A stretch of 15,310 nucleotides of DNA from an uncultured Bacteroidales bacterium (GTDB lineage: Bacteria > Bacteroidota > Bacteroidia > Bacteroidales > Paludibacteraceae), in assembly GCA_902799875.1 (NCBI GenBank), contig CADCCH010000042.1, positions 1 to 15,310 on the forward strand. The letters are read 5' to 3'. Under the pieces are notes generated by a model. It was not told where the DNA came from. It searched no databases and worked only from the letters and a program-made list of their open reading frames with translations. A program made the position numbers and the translations under genes. Below, one piece after another: positions 1 to 10,500 of this stretch; within the stretch, counting starts at the first letter, position 1; every line of letters starts with the position of its first letter.

Positions 1-313
1 TCTGATAGAACGTGTTCATATTGAATGGCAAATTGTACAACGAACCCTTGTAGTTCGCTACAGGGCAGTTCGTGTACCGGTTGAACGGCACTAAACGGTT
101 CACAAAATCCCATACCTCCTTATTGGAAGTATGGAAGATATGTGCCCCGTAAGTATGCACATGGATGCCCTCAACCGTCTCGCAATACACGTTTCCACCA
201 AGATGGGCGCGTTTGTCAATGACCAAGCAACGCTTACCGGCTTGCTTTGCACGATAAGCAAACGTTGCTCCAAATAGTCCGGAACCTACTATCAAATAGT
301 CGTACTCAAACAT
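1..313 (-). CDS. glf: UDP-galactopyranose mutase, N-terminal part (runs off left edge)
   Basis: Only the first 104 codons are present; the gene continues past base 1. The enzyme is a flavoprotein that converts UDP-galactopyranose to UDP-galactofuranose in the cytoplasm, for galactofuranose-containing O-antigen, capsule or other surface glycans. Visible family marks are a dinucleotide-binding loop IVGSGLFGA (residues 8-16, Gly10/Gly12/Gly15), an acidic beta-strand end followed by LGGN (residues 38-41), the substrate/flavin loop TYGAHIFHT (residues 54-62), and YNLPFNMNTF (residues 93-102). The ATG at 313-311 lies about 20 bp from a good Bacteroidetes promoter and begins exactly where family proteins start. 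The neighbouring rpsP is on the same strand but separated by a probable terminator, so glf is likely transcribed alone. Nothing looks broken in the visible part. Confidence 0.95.
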   Translation of the reverse strand, partial: MFEYDYLIVGSGLFGATFAYRAKQAGKRCLVIDKRAHLGGNVYCETVEGIHVHTYGAHIFHTSNKEVWDFVNRLVPFNRYTNCPVANYKGSLYNLPFNMNTFYQ

Positions 314-331
314 AGTTACTCAAAAAGTGCG

Positions 332-363
332 CAAAGATACAACATTTTTTGCATATATGCAAA
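332..363 (-). promoter_or_regulatory. Bacteroidetes-type promoter for glf
   Basis: On the minus strand a -33 TTTG (360-363) is followed after exactly 20 bp by TATCTTTG (332-339), which matches the -7 consensus TAnnTTTG. Transcription would start near 326, giving a leader of only about a dozen bases before the glf ATG. Confidence 0.75.
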
Positions 364-404
364 TAAAAGTTGAAAGTTTATCAAATTAATGAACGAAAGG
401 GCAC

Positions 405-458
405 AAAAAAAGCCCAAAACGCATAGCGCATTTTAACGTTTTAACGTCGCACAGCGAC
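405..458 (-). terminator. Probable intrinsic terminator after rpsP
   Basis: Just past the rpsP stop, the minus strand has a perfect 5-bp hairpin (446-450 with 454-458, loop 3). A second A/T-flanked hairpin follows (416-434: AAAA...TTTT arms enclosing GCG/TGC pairing with two G-T wobbles), then GGGC and a run of seven T (405-411). The second hairpin is separated from the T run by four bases, so efficiency is uncertain. Location between two promoter-bearing genes supports the call. Confidence 0.5.
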
Positions 459-459
459 A

Positions 460-1023
460 TTAAGCCTCAGCCTCTGCAGGAGCCTCTTCGCCCTTAGCCT
501 CTGCCTCAGCGGCAGCAGCCTCTTGAGCTGCCTCCTGTGCAGCAGCAGCGAGCTCTGCAGCAGCAGCGGCACGCTTCTCAGCTACTTTAGCAGCGATAGC
601 TTTGTTGGTCTCTACCTCCTGTGCAAGCAATGCTTTTGCAGCAGCAGCTTTCTTGTCTGCCTCTGCTTGGCTGATCTTACCTGCCTTAGCATCTTTCTGA
701 GCCTTCCATGCATCGAAACGCTTCTGAGCCTCTTCCTGGCTGAATGCGCCCTTAGCTACACCGCCCTGCAAGTGTTTGCAAAGGAGTACGCCCTCATTAG
801 AAAGGATAGTACGTACAGTGTCAGTCGGTTGTGCACCGCAGTTTACCCAATACAGAGCACGCTCGAAGTTCAGGATAACTGCTGCAGGATTAGTGTTCGG
901 GTTGAAAGAACCGATACGCTCGATGTACTTACCGTCACGCGGGGAACGGCTGTCTGCTACTACGATGTGGTAGAATGCATAGTCCTTGTGACCATGACGA
1001 GCCAAACGAATTTTTGTTGCCAT
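460..1023 (-). CDS. rpsP: 30S ribosomal protein S16 with long Ala/Glu-rich C-terminal tail
   Basis: S16 is a small-subunit assembly protein that binds 16S rRNA. The core is residues 1 to about 83 and opens with the family hallmark [13 protein letters not shown], then [14 protein letters not shown] (residues 18-31) and [10 protein letters not shown] (residues 35-44). Most bacterial S16 proteins stop at 80-90 residues. This one runs to 187, with an extension rich in Ala, Glu and Lys that should be helical or disordered and ends EEAPAEAEA. Long tails of this kind are usual for Bacteroidetes S16, so this is a lineage trait and not a fusion. The ATG at 1023-1021 is preceded by an A/C-rich stretch with no Shine-Dalgarno, which is typical of this phylum. 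It has its own promoter (1116-1147) and a terminator downstream; read-through from the giant-protein operon upstream is possible, since no strong terminator lies between 1163 and 1147. Confidence 0.97.
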   Translation of the reverse strand: MATKIRLARHGHKDYAFYHIVVADSRSPRDGKYIERIGSFNPNTNPAAVILNFERALYWVNCGAQPTDTVRTILSNEGVLLCKHLQGGVAKGAFSQEEAQKRFDAWKAQKDAKAGKISQAEADKKAAAAKALLAQEVETNKAIAAKVAEKRAAAAAELAAAAQEAAQEAAAAEAEAKGEEAPAEAEA

Positions 1024-1093
1024 TTGTCTTTGTTGTTGTTTTGTGGGCGTTGGATTTCGCGAATCCCTGCCCGTGGTTAATAATTAATGACGT

Positions 1094-1112
1094 GCTTTTT
1101 ACACGAAAAAGC
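1094..1112 (-). promoter_or_regulatory. Hairpin at the 5' end of the rpsP transcript
   Basis: On the minus strand GCTTTTT and AAAAAGC form a perfect 7-bp stem with a 5-base loop. It starts about where the promoter at 1116-1147 should initiate. A 5'-terminal stem of this type could protect the mRNA from 5'-end-dependent decay; no T-run follows it, so it is not a terminator. A smaller stem (GGATT/AATCC) lies further down the roughly 90-base leader, near 1050. Role is inferred. Confidence 0.4.
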
Positions 1113-1115
1113 GTG

Positions 1116-1147
1116 CAAAGGTACGACATTTTTTTTAATTACACAAA
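1116..1147 (-). promoter_or_regulatory. Bacteroidetes-type promoter for rpsP
   Basis: Minus-strand -33 TTTG (1144-1147), 20-bp spacer, then TACCTTTG (1116-1123), an exact TAnnTTTG match. The start site would fall near 1111, giving a leader of about 90 bases. Confidence 0.75.
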
Positions 1148-1162
1148 TTTTTTTGACTTTAT

Positions 1163-1555
1163 TTACTCTTTTTGTGCATTTTTACATCTAAACTTGCCAT
1201 TTTTTGCTATCAAGAACACCAAAGCCATCAATAATAGCACCCATGGTTCACCAACGGGTGTATTGATCAAACCAACCTCATCTCCTTCCTCATCGTCTAT
1301 ACCTCCTTTGCGCTGCCGGTAAGGAGCTCCGTAAGGAGTTCCGCTACCCGGGGTATATACCGTGACATGCGTCGTTGTTGCGAACGTAGAGGTAGATCGG
1401 AATTGATAGGCCGGTCGTATATCTTCACTAAGCGTAGGTGTAGTGCGCCATGCAGATGGCTGTGTAGCGGGTTGATAAGCGCACAGTATGGGCTGACAAC
1501 TCATTAATAACCACAAGGCTATAAGCCATTTATATATCCTGTTTCTTGCTTTCAT
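1163..1555 (-). CDS. Small envelope protein co-transcribed with the giant secreted protein
   Basis: I do not recognise a named family. The 130-residue protein begins with a basic, hydrophobic export signal (residues 1-26). Cleavage could follow CA at 25-26; alternatively LMSC at 17-20 is a loose lipobox, though Met before Ser is atypical, so lipoprotein status is open. The middle is rich in Ser, Thr, Pro and Tyr, then an acidic patch (residues 89-94). Near the C-terminus PVGEPW (100-105) leads into a single hydrophobic segment (105-117) and a basic tail, so the mature chain is probably anchored by its C-terminus. From memory, short exported proteins with a Pro-x-Gly tail and a final membrane segment are common beside giant surface proteins in Bacteroidales. 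The ATG lies 2 bp after the stop of the giant gene, which implies one mRNA and coupled translation. A partner, anchoring or assembly role for the giant protein is inference. Confidence 0.85.
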   Translation of the reverse strand: MKARNRIYKWLIALWLLMSCQPILCAYQPATQPSAWRTTPTLSEDIRPAYQFRSTSTFATTTHVTVYTPGSGTPYGAPYRQRKGGIDDEEGDEVGLINTPVGEPWVLLLMALVFLIAKNGKFRCKNAQKE

Positions 1556-1557
1556 TC

Positions 1558-4500
1558 TTACCTCACTTTCTGTCCTAACATGGTATATATATGGCCATTA
1601 CGCAAAATCAGTACAACACCATCTTGAATAAATTTCACCGCCTGATCATCCTCCGTATTGAATTGCTCCAAACGGGTTGCGATAGGCGCATCCGGATCTT
1701 GCGGACGATAACCCGGACGACGGATGTAATACCGTTTCTGATGACTTTGCATCGGGGTCTCTACGGTATGACATATACCGTCGATGATCGGACGCTCGGT
1801 ATCGGTCCACTCGTCGTAGAGCACTAATGGGTCGTCAATATTATTCACGCCGGTGAACCACAGGTATGTAATCGGTTCGTAGTCCAAATCGCTCATATAG
1901 AACGAAATCGGAATATTGACGATGGAGTCGAGCAAGTCGATACTCATACCGTTACCGTTCTCTACCGCATAGAGGTTGAACGGCGTGGTCGGTGTCAGGT
2001 TGGCGGTGTAGTTATCAATATTGATGGTCGTCAATATGGCATCCTCACCATCCACGATCTCGTTATGGTAGCCTTGTCCGAGCAAGAGGTACGACGTGCA
2101 TCGTGCCGAAAGATCATTCGTTGCCGTAACGGTCATGATACCTTTTCGGCGGGCCGAAGACGTTGCACGGCGAGGTGCCGGAGAACGAGGCGGAGAAACG
2201 ACTTGGCTCGTGTCGGTCACAACACGATCGGTGTAGAGACGCAAGGTCAACTCCGTAGCCGGGCTCGTTTTCTCCAATACCATCACGTGCATCGGCGGTA
2301 AATAACGGTTCGGATTGGTGATCTTATTATCTCCCTTTGCTTCGGCTGCTATCTTGGTCACCTCTTTGTATAGACTGGCACTACCGCGTTCGTCCATATA
2401 ACCGATTTTTTCTACGAGATTCGTATTATTGTCGGCAATGAAGCCCCAGATATCGATATAGCCCATGGTGGGGTTACCGAAGACAAAGTCTGTAGAAGAT
2501 ACTTCATTTTTCAATGTGATAGTCTGGTAGTCCCCTGCAGGATTGAAAGCCAGTTTACCGGCTAAGCCGGCGCCTGCTAATTCTTCGCGCTTACTGCGCA
2601 AGTTTCCTACGTATTTATCATCGATTCGTTCGCCGTACGTACCGTAGTAATAATATATATCATCGTTCTTAGGCAGGCGCACGATAGGCTCAACGCCTGT
2701 TTTCGTACGTACATAGACGGCATAACCTTGTCCAAGGGGTAGCGGCAAGTTCATCGCATTGGTCACGCGCGACCAGTCTGCTGTAACGGTACGAGTAGAG
2801 TCTGCTCCGGTTTTATTGACATGCGTATTCTCCGAGTTATAAACGGACAGCCAGAACGAAGCGTTACCGGTCTTGTAACTACGTCCGGAAGCATCGAACT
2901 CACCTACTTCCCACAGCGGTGTTGTGCCCTGATCATCCGCATCCGCTATGAACAGGTCACCGCTGACCATACCCATTACCGGGGCCGTACGGAATGCCCA
3001 TTTTCTATTGGGCAACTCCATATCAACGATGGCCTCGCCGTAATCGAGGCGTTGCTGTTGACCGATCGCAGCGTTCGGCAGGAAACGGATGTAATCGCAC
3101 TTATTATATTCGAAGCCGACCTGCTTAACGGAGTCGTAGGTAGCAGGAGCGGCCAGGTTAGGCAGTTCCGGATACGGTCTGCCGTCGGTCATGGCCGGGA
3201 TGATGACCGCTGTAGTGGATAGCGGTACGAAGCGGGCCGTGGCGTGTATCGGGTTATTATTCTGGTCGATACCCATCCAGTTGTCATGCTTGTTCCATTG
3301 CGCGCTGATCGAGTCTTGCGGATCCCAACGCAGGTAACTCGGAACGATAGCAAGGGTAAACGGCACAGTTCCTACCTTACAACCTCCGTCTAAGGTGTCC
3401 TTACCGAGATGGGTCTGCAGTTCCATATTAAATGTATAGGTATAACCCTGCTTCATCGTATAGTTGTTGCTGCTTGCCGGCTGCAAGGTGATATAGTTGC
3501 CTTTTATGTAGTACGATGCTCTTGGATAATCCAAATCGGGTACCAAGGCCAGTTTATGGAATCCCTCTTGGAAATCGGGATCATCGGTCGTACGCAGCTT
3601 GACGGAAGCGATTCCTATGTTCGGCATAATGGAATCGACCTTGAGCGTGATTTCCTGATTAGCCATGTTCATATCGGCCAGTACGACTACCGGCAGGTTC
3701 ATCTCACTCGAGTCGCGTTTCAGTCCGCCTACGATGAGCGGTACCGCGGAGCTGGACTGCGGTTTGAGCTTGATCAGCAGCGGCAGCGGACAAACTTCCA
3801 CGCTCGAGTGTTGCTTCGTGTCGGTACCTGTACCCAATATCGGGAAGATGACATACTGCACCGAGTCTCCGGATAGTACCGATGCTGTCAGTTGGGATTG
3901 ATAGAGTGTCAGGAATCCTTTGTCCACCAAGTCGGCAAGGATGTCATACGGATGAGCCGTCGTATCCAGATCCACCTTCTCGGCATCTTTGATACGCTGC
4001 ATCTCGTTACGGCTGACGGCGGCGAGGTTAGGTGCGAACTGGTTGGCATTCTCGGTGCCCTTGGGTTCGCAACGCAAGATGTCCTTCACCACTTTCACGA
4101 TGTCGCTATACTTGTAGCCGTAGCGTCTCTTAGGCGAACCGGTCATATCGGCTGTGTCGCCGTACAGCAACCAGTCGTTGGCGCAAGTTCCGTTGAGGTT
4201 GATCGGCGCGACACTATCCAGATAGAGCGAACCCTTGACACGCAAACCGATATCATAGGTCGAGTTGGCGCACAGGTCGAGCGACTCGGTTGTGGGTTGC
4301 TCCTCACCGTTGAGCTCCAGCACCATCTGGTTGCTTACTTTCAGGTGGCTGGTCATACCGCACAGACTGCTGAGCATGTCCTTATAGGAGCCCGACATAT
4401 GTACGGTAAAGGTATCGATAGCATTCACGTGGGCGCTATGTACCACGTATTTGACAGGACGGATGTCACCCTCGAGAATCTCATAGATATAGCCCTCTTT

Positions 4501-7500
4501 GAAGATCTTGTAATCCTCATTCTCCTCATGCTTTTTGGATGAGACCTCAAAGGTGTCAATCAGTTGGTTCATATTGACGAAGATCGAATCCGGATTTGTC
4601 GGTTCGTAAGTCTTGCCCGGGATATAGAGTTTTCCGTAAATCGTATCGGATTTAGATGGATCGGGATTATCCTTTATGTCTTGCTCCAGGTATTCATCTA
4701 TCATCGGTACGAACGTGACAACTCGATCCTTGTTGACGCTCTTGAGGGTATAGCATACGGTGGTGTCGTTGTAACCATCACCGATGATACCTTGGTAGTC
4801 CACACGCAAGATGACATGCGACGGGAGGTCCTCGTCTGCTTTTTCCTTACAAGCCGTATTGGCCTGATAAGCGATCAACGGCGGCTTGGTAGCGAAGATA
4901 CACATATCATCGATGATAAAGTCGTTTCCGTCCCATGCGGACGATACGTTATAGATGCGTACGCGGAAGTGTCGGTAGTCGATATTCTCGTCGAAGACGA
5001 TCGGGAAGTAGATCTGACTCCACTGGCTCGAGGGCTTGATACCTCCCGTGGTATACGAGGTGATATCCACCCAATCGGTTCCGTTGACCGATCCCTGTAC
5101 GGCAAAGGTGAAGTTCGGGTCCGCCTTGCCACTCTGGCTACTGGGGTTGCACACATAACCGGAGAAGAACATCTTCTGTCCGGAACATAGATGCGTCTCC
5201 AGCGAGAGGGCGGCTACCTGACCGGACGATGACATACCGTCGCAGTAGATCATGTATCCGTTGGAAGCTCCTCCGTGTTGCTCCATCGGACGCCAATAGG
5301 ACGTCACACCGTCCCCCCAATGACTTGCTGTCGGAATGCGGTTGATCAGTCCGTACTCACCATGGTTCGGGAAGTCGGAATGGACGTGCAGTCGGTTGTG
5401 GGGCAGGTCGGACGTCTCCGGATACGTGTAGCCGTACGAAGCATCCGCCCACGGCAGCGGGTGAGGATAGATCGTATATTCGGGTCCCGGCTTGTTGTAG
5501 TCGAAATTCAGGCGTTCCAGCACTTCGTAGTGCTGCTCAATATCATCATTGGTGATCAGGGCTTTGGTATTACCGGCCTTGTCTTTCGTCTCGGCCAACG
5601 GACCGTACTTGCCGGGCTTGTGGTATATCAGCTTATAGCGGCAGATATTGAACATATACTTACCATCCGCCGGCTCTTCAGGATCGGAATCTCCTACTGT
5701 ACCGGCATTGGGACTACTCTTACTCTGCGCGCGCAAACAATAATATACAGTATCGAACTCCTGTCCGTTGGTGATGTTTTGCTTCGCCGGCACTTTTAGG
5801 AAGTCGTCGCTCACAGTTGTCGGGTGGTTGCAGACAGAGTATTTCTGGGTCTTGGGGTTGTAGGTGTACCATTGGCAGGTAGCATCCCAACCGCCGCACC
5901 AGATCATCGTATCTTTACGTGCATCACTCCAACCGCCGTCGGACCAGTGATCATCGCGCATATAGTAGCCTAATAGCGACTCCGACTGTTTCGTTGTTTG
6001 CAGGTGCTCGAGGATGTAACGTTGCTCGGTGGAGAGTAACAACTCGTTGCCGGTAGGCGCCATCATGACGTGATCCTCCATGTATTTCTCATTCGCCAAG
6101 GGGAAGACCTTATTGATATGTGCTCCTTCTCCGTCAGGAATTCGCGTTTTGTAGTGATCCAGCGTATCGGCCATCTCCGTCCACGGATGCAGTTCGAAGA
6201 TCTCGCGCAACGAAAGCGTCGGTTCGGGGATGCGCTGCATGGTGTCCATCATCGCGGTATCCACCTGGTTCTTGTACCTTAAGGACATCGGCAGGTTGTC
6301 GTAGTAGTTACTGATCTCAGCCGCATAGGTTACCGTCGGTTTGCTGGCATCTGCCACGCCGTATGTTGTGATCGGCGGTGCTACACGAGCAACCTTGACG
6401 GGAGGATTATTCTTATTGTCATTATATTCTGCCGCCTTGTAATGGAAGACGGTGTAGCGACCCATCGTCACCAGTTTCTTGCCGCCCGCTCCATCATCCA
6501 CCGAGTCACCGATGATACGGAACGGGAAGTTATAGGAGCCGCTTCTTCCGGAACCGGTGTTTCGCGGCTGTATACGCCAGCTTGCTTCCGGTATATCCGA
6601 GTCGCCTATCTCGCCTGCGCCCTCACGGAACCAGCGCCACCATCCGAAGAAGTGGTAGTCGCGAATCGGCAACTCCACATCCTGCTCGGGATAGTAGTAG
6701 AGAATGCGTTTGTTCTCATGAACCTGCTGCATACCGTCGGCTCGTAGCGGATCGCCCGAAGCACCGGGAGAGTGAACCAGGTGCTGGTTATTGGCATACT
6801 GGAAATAACTGGGTTGGGATACGGTCAACTGTTCGGTAACGACATACATCTTACTATTTATCATAACGATATAGAAGATGCGTATATACGCCATACGCGG
6901 CGTACGAATACCGCTCTGCGTACATTGCACCGTGATGGAAGTGGCAGTCGTATCTGAGATACGACACCAACTCGGCGTATTACCGAATTCGTCCACGAGT
7001 AGTATCTCGGCCATAGCCGTACTGCTCAAATTCATACCGCCGGATACCGTTACGTCCGTTTCATCCCTACCCAGCACCTCTATCGTCGTGTTCGCTACGT
7101 CCAGCACGTGACGACCTGTGCGATTCGCTGTACCGAGATTGAAGGTAAAGGATACCGGATTGGTGATCGTATTGGGGAAGGTATGGTTGTAGGCATCGTT
7201 TCCAACGACACATATGAGCGAGTCGTAGTTCGCTTCGTGGTAGGTCTTACGGATCAGCGGTATCTTCAGCTCCGCATCGCTGACAGACCGGAACTTGCTC
7301 CAGTCGCCCTTGAAACGATATGCCGGAGCACCTTCCCGTAACGAGAGGGTAACCTGCAGCGTATCGACGATATTGACGTACTTACCGCCTATCTTCACAT
7401 CCGTCGGGCTGTCACCCGAGGTAGAAACGGTGCTGGTGCTTCCCGTTTGACTGATGCCGCTCTCGGGATTCGGATCACCGTCAAAATCACGTGCGTCGGG

Positions 7501-10500
7501 GATGAGGCTGAAGGTCTGATTGGTTCTCCATTCAAGGCTGCTGCTCTGCAGGTTGGACATGTCGGTCTCCTCTACGCGGCAGCAATAAACCACGCTGTTA
7601 CCCACCAACATCGAGAATTCCTTATACGCCTTGTAGGGCGCCTGGATAGCTACCGACATGTCGGTGTTGTAACCGAAGATGACGGTATCGCGGTCGGGGT
7701 AAGCACCGTTGTTGAGCAGGCTGTACTCTTGATTCAGATAACTCCATGAGAAAACGGAAGCTTCTTCTTCGCTATTCACCAGTACCAGTTTGGCTCCCTC
7801 ACCGCCTGTCAGCGTGAATTGCAACCATTTGTCAGCGCCATATTGGAGCTTCACCAGCTCCTCTTCGTTGGCATTGTCGTTGGTTAAAACATCCACGTAA
7901 TGGAAGGTCAGCAGAGACGAGTCGCTTGCATGAACGCCGCCCTTGGAACCAACCTCCTCTCCAAGCATCTTGAAATAGCGCTCGACACCGTATTTCGTCT
8001 TCAGCGCCAACTGATTTGTAGAGCCCGAGGGGGGGAAACTGAAATGCCACGGGGTGATATATTGCTTGTCGCTGTTGGTGTCATTGGCCGAACCTTTGAT
8101 GAGTGCCGTATTGGATGTTCCCTCTTTGTATAGCGTCCCATCCTTTAGCGCATATTGGCGGAACTTCAAACCGTCGGTACCCGCCATGATATAGTAGCGC
8201 TTTTTGCCGCTCTCTACCGACCAAATCAGTTCGTCGCCTTCCAGCGAGGTCTGTACCAACGGAACACGTGCGGTCACGAGATATTCTTTGCCACCGTAGC
8301 TCACATTCATGGAGATAATCAAGGTATCATGGTTATCGACCTCTTTGTTCACCGCTTTCGTGGCGAGCGTGACGTGACTGTTCACCGCATTGGGGATGTT
8401 GAAATAGGTGCTGGTGTCGCCTTTTGAACTGAAACGACATGCGCCCTTAACGAGAGCCAGACTCGATGTGATGTCATTGGAGGAAATAACCTCTTCTTCA
8501 CCTATCGGATTACCGTTCACGTCAACCAATCGATGCGCGGTCACGTACGCCAGCGTGAAGTTAATCACCTGACTGTTGCCCGCCAGCGGGTTGAAGATAT
8601 AGGACTTGAACTCGGGCTTCAATACCAGATGGGTGATCGTTTCGCCGTAGTGGTATGTCTTCGTACGCACGATCACATCGCGGGTACGAACCGAACCGTC
8701 TCCATTGACCTTCAGACCCGCGGCACCGTTCTTCCAACGGCCGTAGTATTGTTTTACCTTGCTGATACCGCCGTGGCTCATCGTGATACGGAAGGTATCG
8801 ACGATGTCGATGTAGTTACCGCCGGCATCCTTCACATCGATCGGACTATTGAGACCGCTGACGATGTCGTTGTGCCAGTGGTTGGAGGTCGTTTCATGCG
8901 TCGCACGGTCTTCTTCCTCTACAGAAGTGCTCACACGACTATCACGAATATACTCAAAAACCTGCGATACGCGGTAGTTCTTATCCAGATACAGGTTGTT
9001 CGGGTCTTTGATAATATGATCGGGATCCGGATGGAAATAGACCGTGTCGTTTCCCGCTTTCGTTACCGCCAGCAGTTGCTTACCGATCATGGATGTCCAT
9101 ACCTGTTCGCGCGACTGCTCGCCGCTATGATAGCCGAACTCAATCGTATCGCGCCAAGTCTTCGTCGTATCCGGCAATACCACATAATGTTCATCCGCTA
9201 CGCGGACACGCGAGATCTGGAAGGTCGTTGCTTCGCCTTCTGTCCGCACACCGTCGAATTGGTCGAGCTCCTCGTTGTACTTCACGAACGAAGAGTCTTT
9301 ACTGGGGCGCTCCTTACGTTCAATTTCTCCACCTTTTGTAAATCCATCAAAATAGTGCGTAGATTTCAGTTTCGTATTCCGCACATCCGCCACGTTGTAG
9401 TCAGGCCAACCGGTTGCAGTAGTATCGCTGGTGGAGGTGAAAGCACCCGCCCAGGTGTTGTTGGCTACGATGGTGACAGGATCCTTAAACGGAGTACTGC
9501 GATCGTCGTAATACAAACCTAAATACACATCATTCGCCGGTGCAAAATTGCTATAGAAGAGTAACGAGTCTTTGGCACCATATCGCCATTCACGATGCGG
9601 GTCCAGGACGTATTCATAAGATGTTTCATTATGCTCACACAACACACAGGTGGGGTGACCTATCAACTTATACGTGCTGATGTAGTTCGGCTCGGTATTA
9701 TAGGGGTCCGACATACCCTGATAGGTGTCGGTCCAGTCGCCTACCGGACGAGCGCGGGCATAACGGTTGGTTGCGCCTATCGGTTGGGTCAGGAAATAGC
9801 GCTTGCCGTTCGAATGCTCAAACGAGAAAGCGACATAATACGTACCGGTATAGGAGCCTTGGGCATAAAGCGTCAGCGTGGAGTCTTTGTCTCCCGGAAG
9901 AAGGGTTGCTAAATCAATCTCCGCACCTACTGCATAGGATGTTCCTTTACCATCTTTTTGCGTGTTCCAACCCGTAAAGTTGAAACCTTTTACCAGTCGC
10001 GATTTCTCTACCGTCACGGTCGTCTGACCCTCCGCCGGATATTGGTTAGGCACTTGTATTCCCAACAATCTGTTGTTGTCGTAGTGGATATGATAACGCG
10101 GGTTGGCTTTGACGAACTCTATATAGCCGTTCGGCTCTGAGCTGTTGGCGTGGATTTGTGCCCAACCGTCCTCACCACCTTCCACGAATTGGCTATGGTC
10201 AGTGGCTAAGGGCACCTCCGTTCCGCGTATATTCACACTCCAACCCGGGATGTCTATTCCCTCGTCGTCCGGGCTATACTCCGAACCGGAATAGATCTTC
10301 GCCCGGATCTGCAACGGTACATACGTAGAATCAATATGCCACATCTCCTCGCAGGTCCATACCGTGCTGTCCGCATCCGGACGCATCTGAACGTTCGTAA
10401 AGCCCCTGGGAGTGGTTACTTGCAAGAAATAGCCTGCGGGCTTGAACCGTACGTCCAGGTTAGCTACCGCCGAAGTCGTATCCGCTACCATCCGTCCGAT

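Noticed and set aside
523..1080. 185-codon plus-strand frame rich in Ser, Cys and Leu
   Set aside because: It is the complement of the Ala/Glu-rich S16 tail (GCA/GCT codons read backward give Ser/Cys/Leu). S16 itself is certain.
8533..9522. 329-codon open frame on the plus strand, with similar ones at 3892-4542, 4564-5190, 5275-5799 and 10336-10965
   Set aside because: All lie antisense to the giant gene, in which the minus frame has a continuous, domain-bearing product. Their translations show no recognisable motif, and no plus-strand promoter was seen in front of them. They are by-products of codon use in the real gene.
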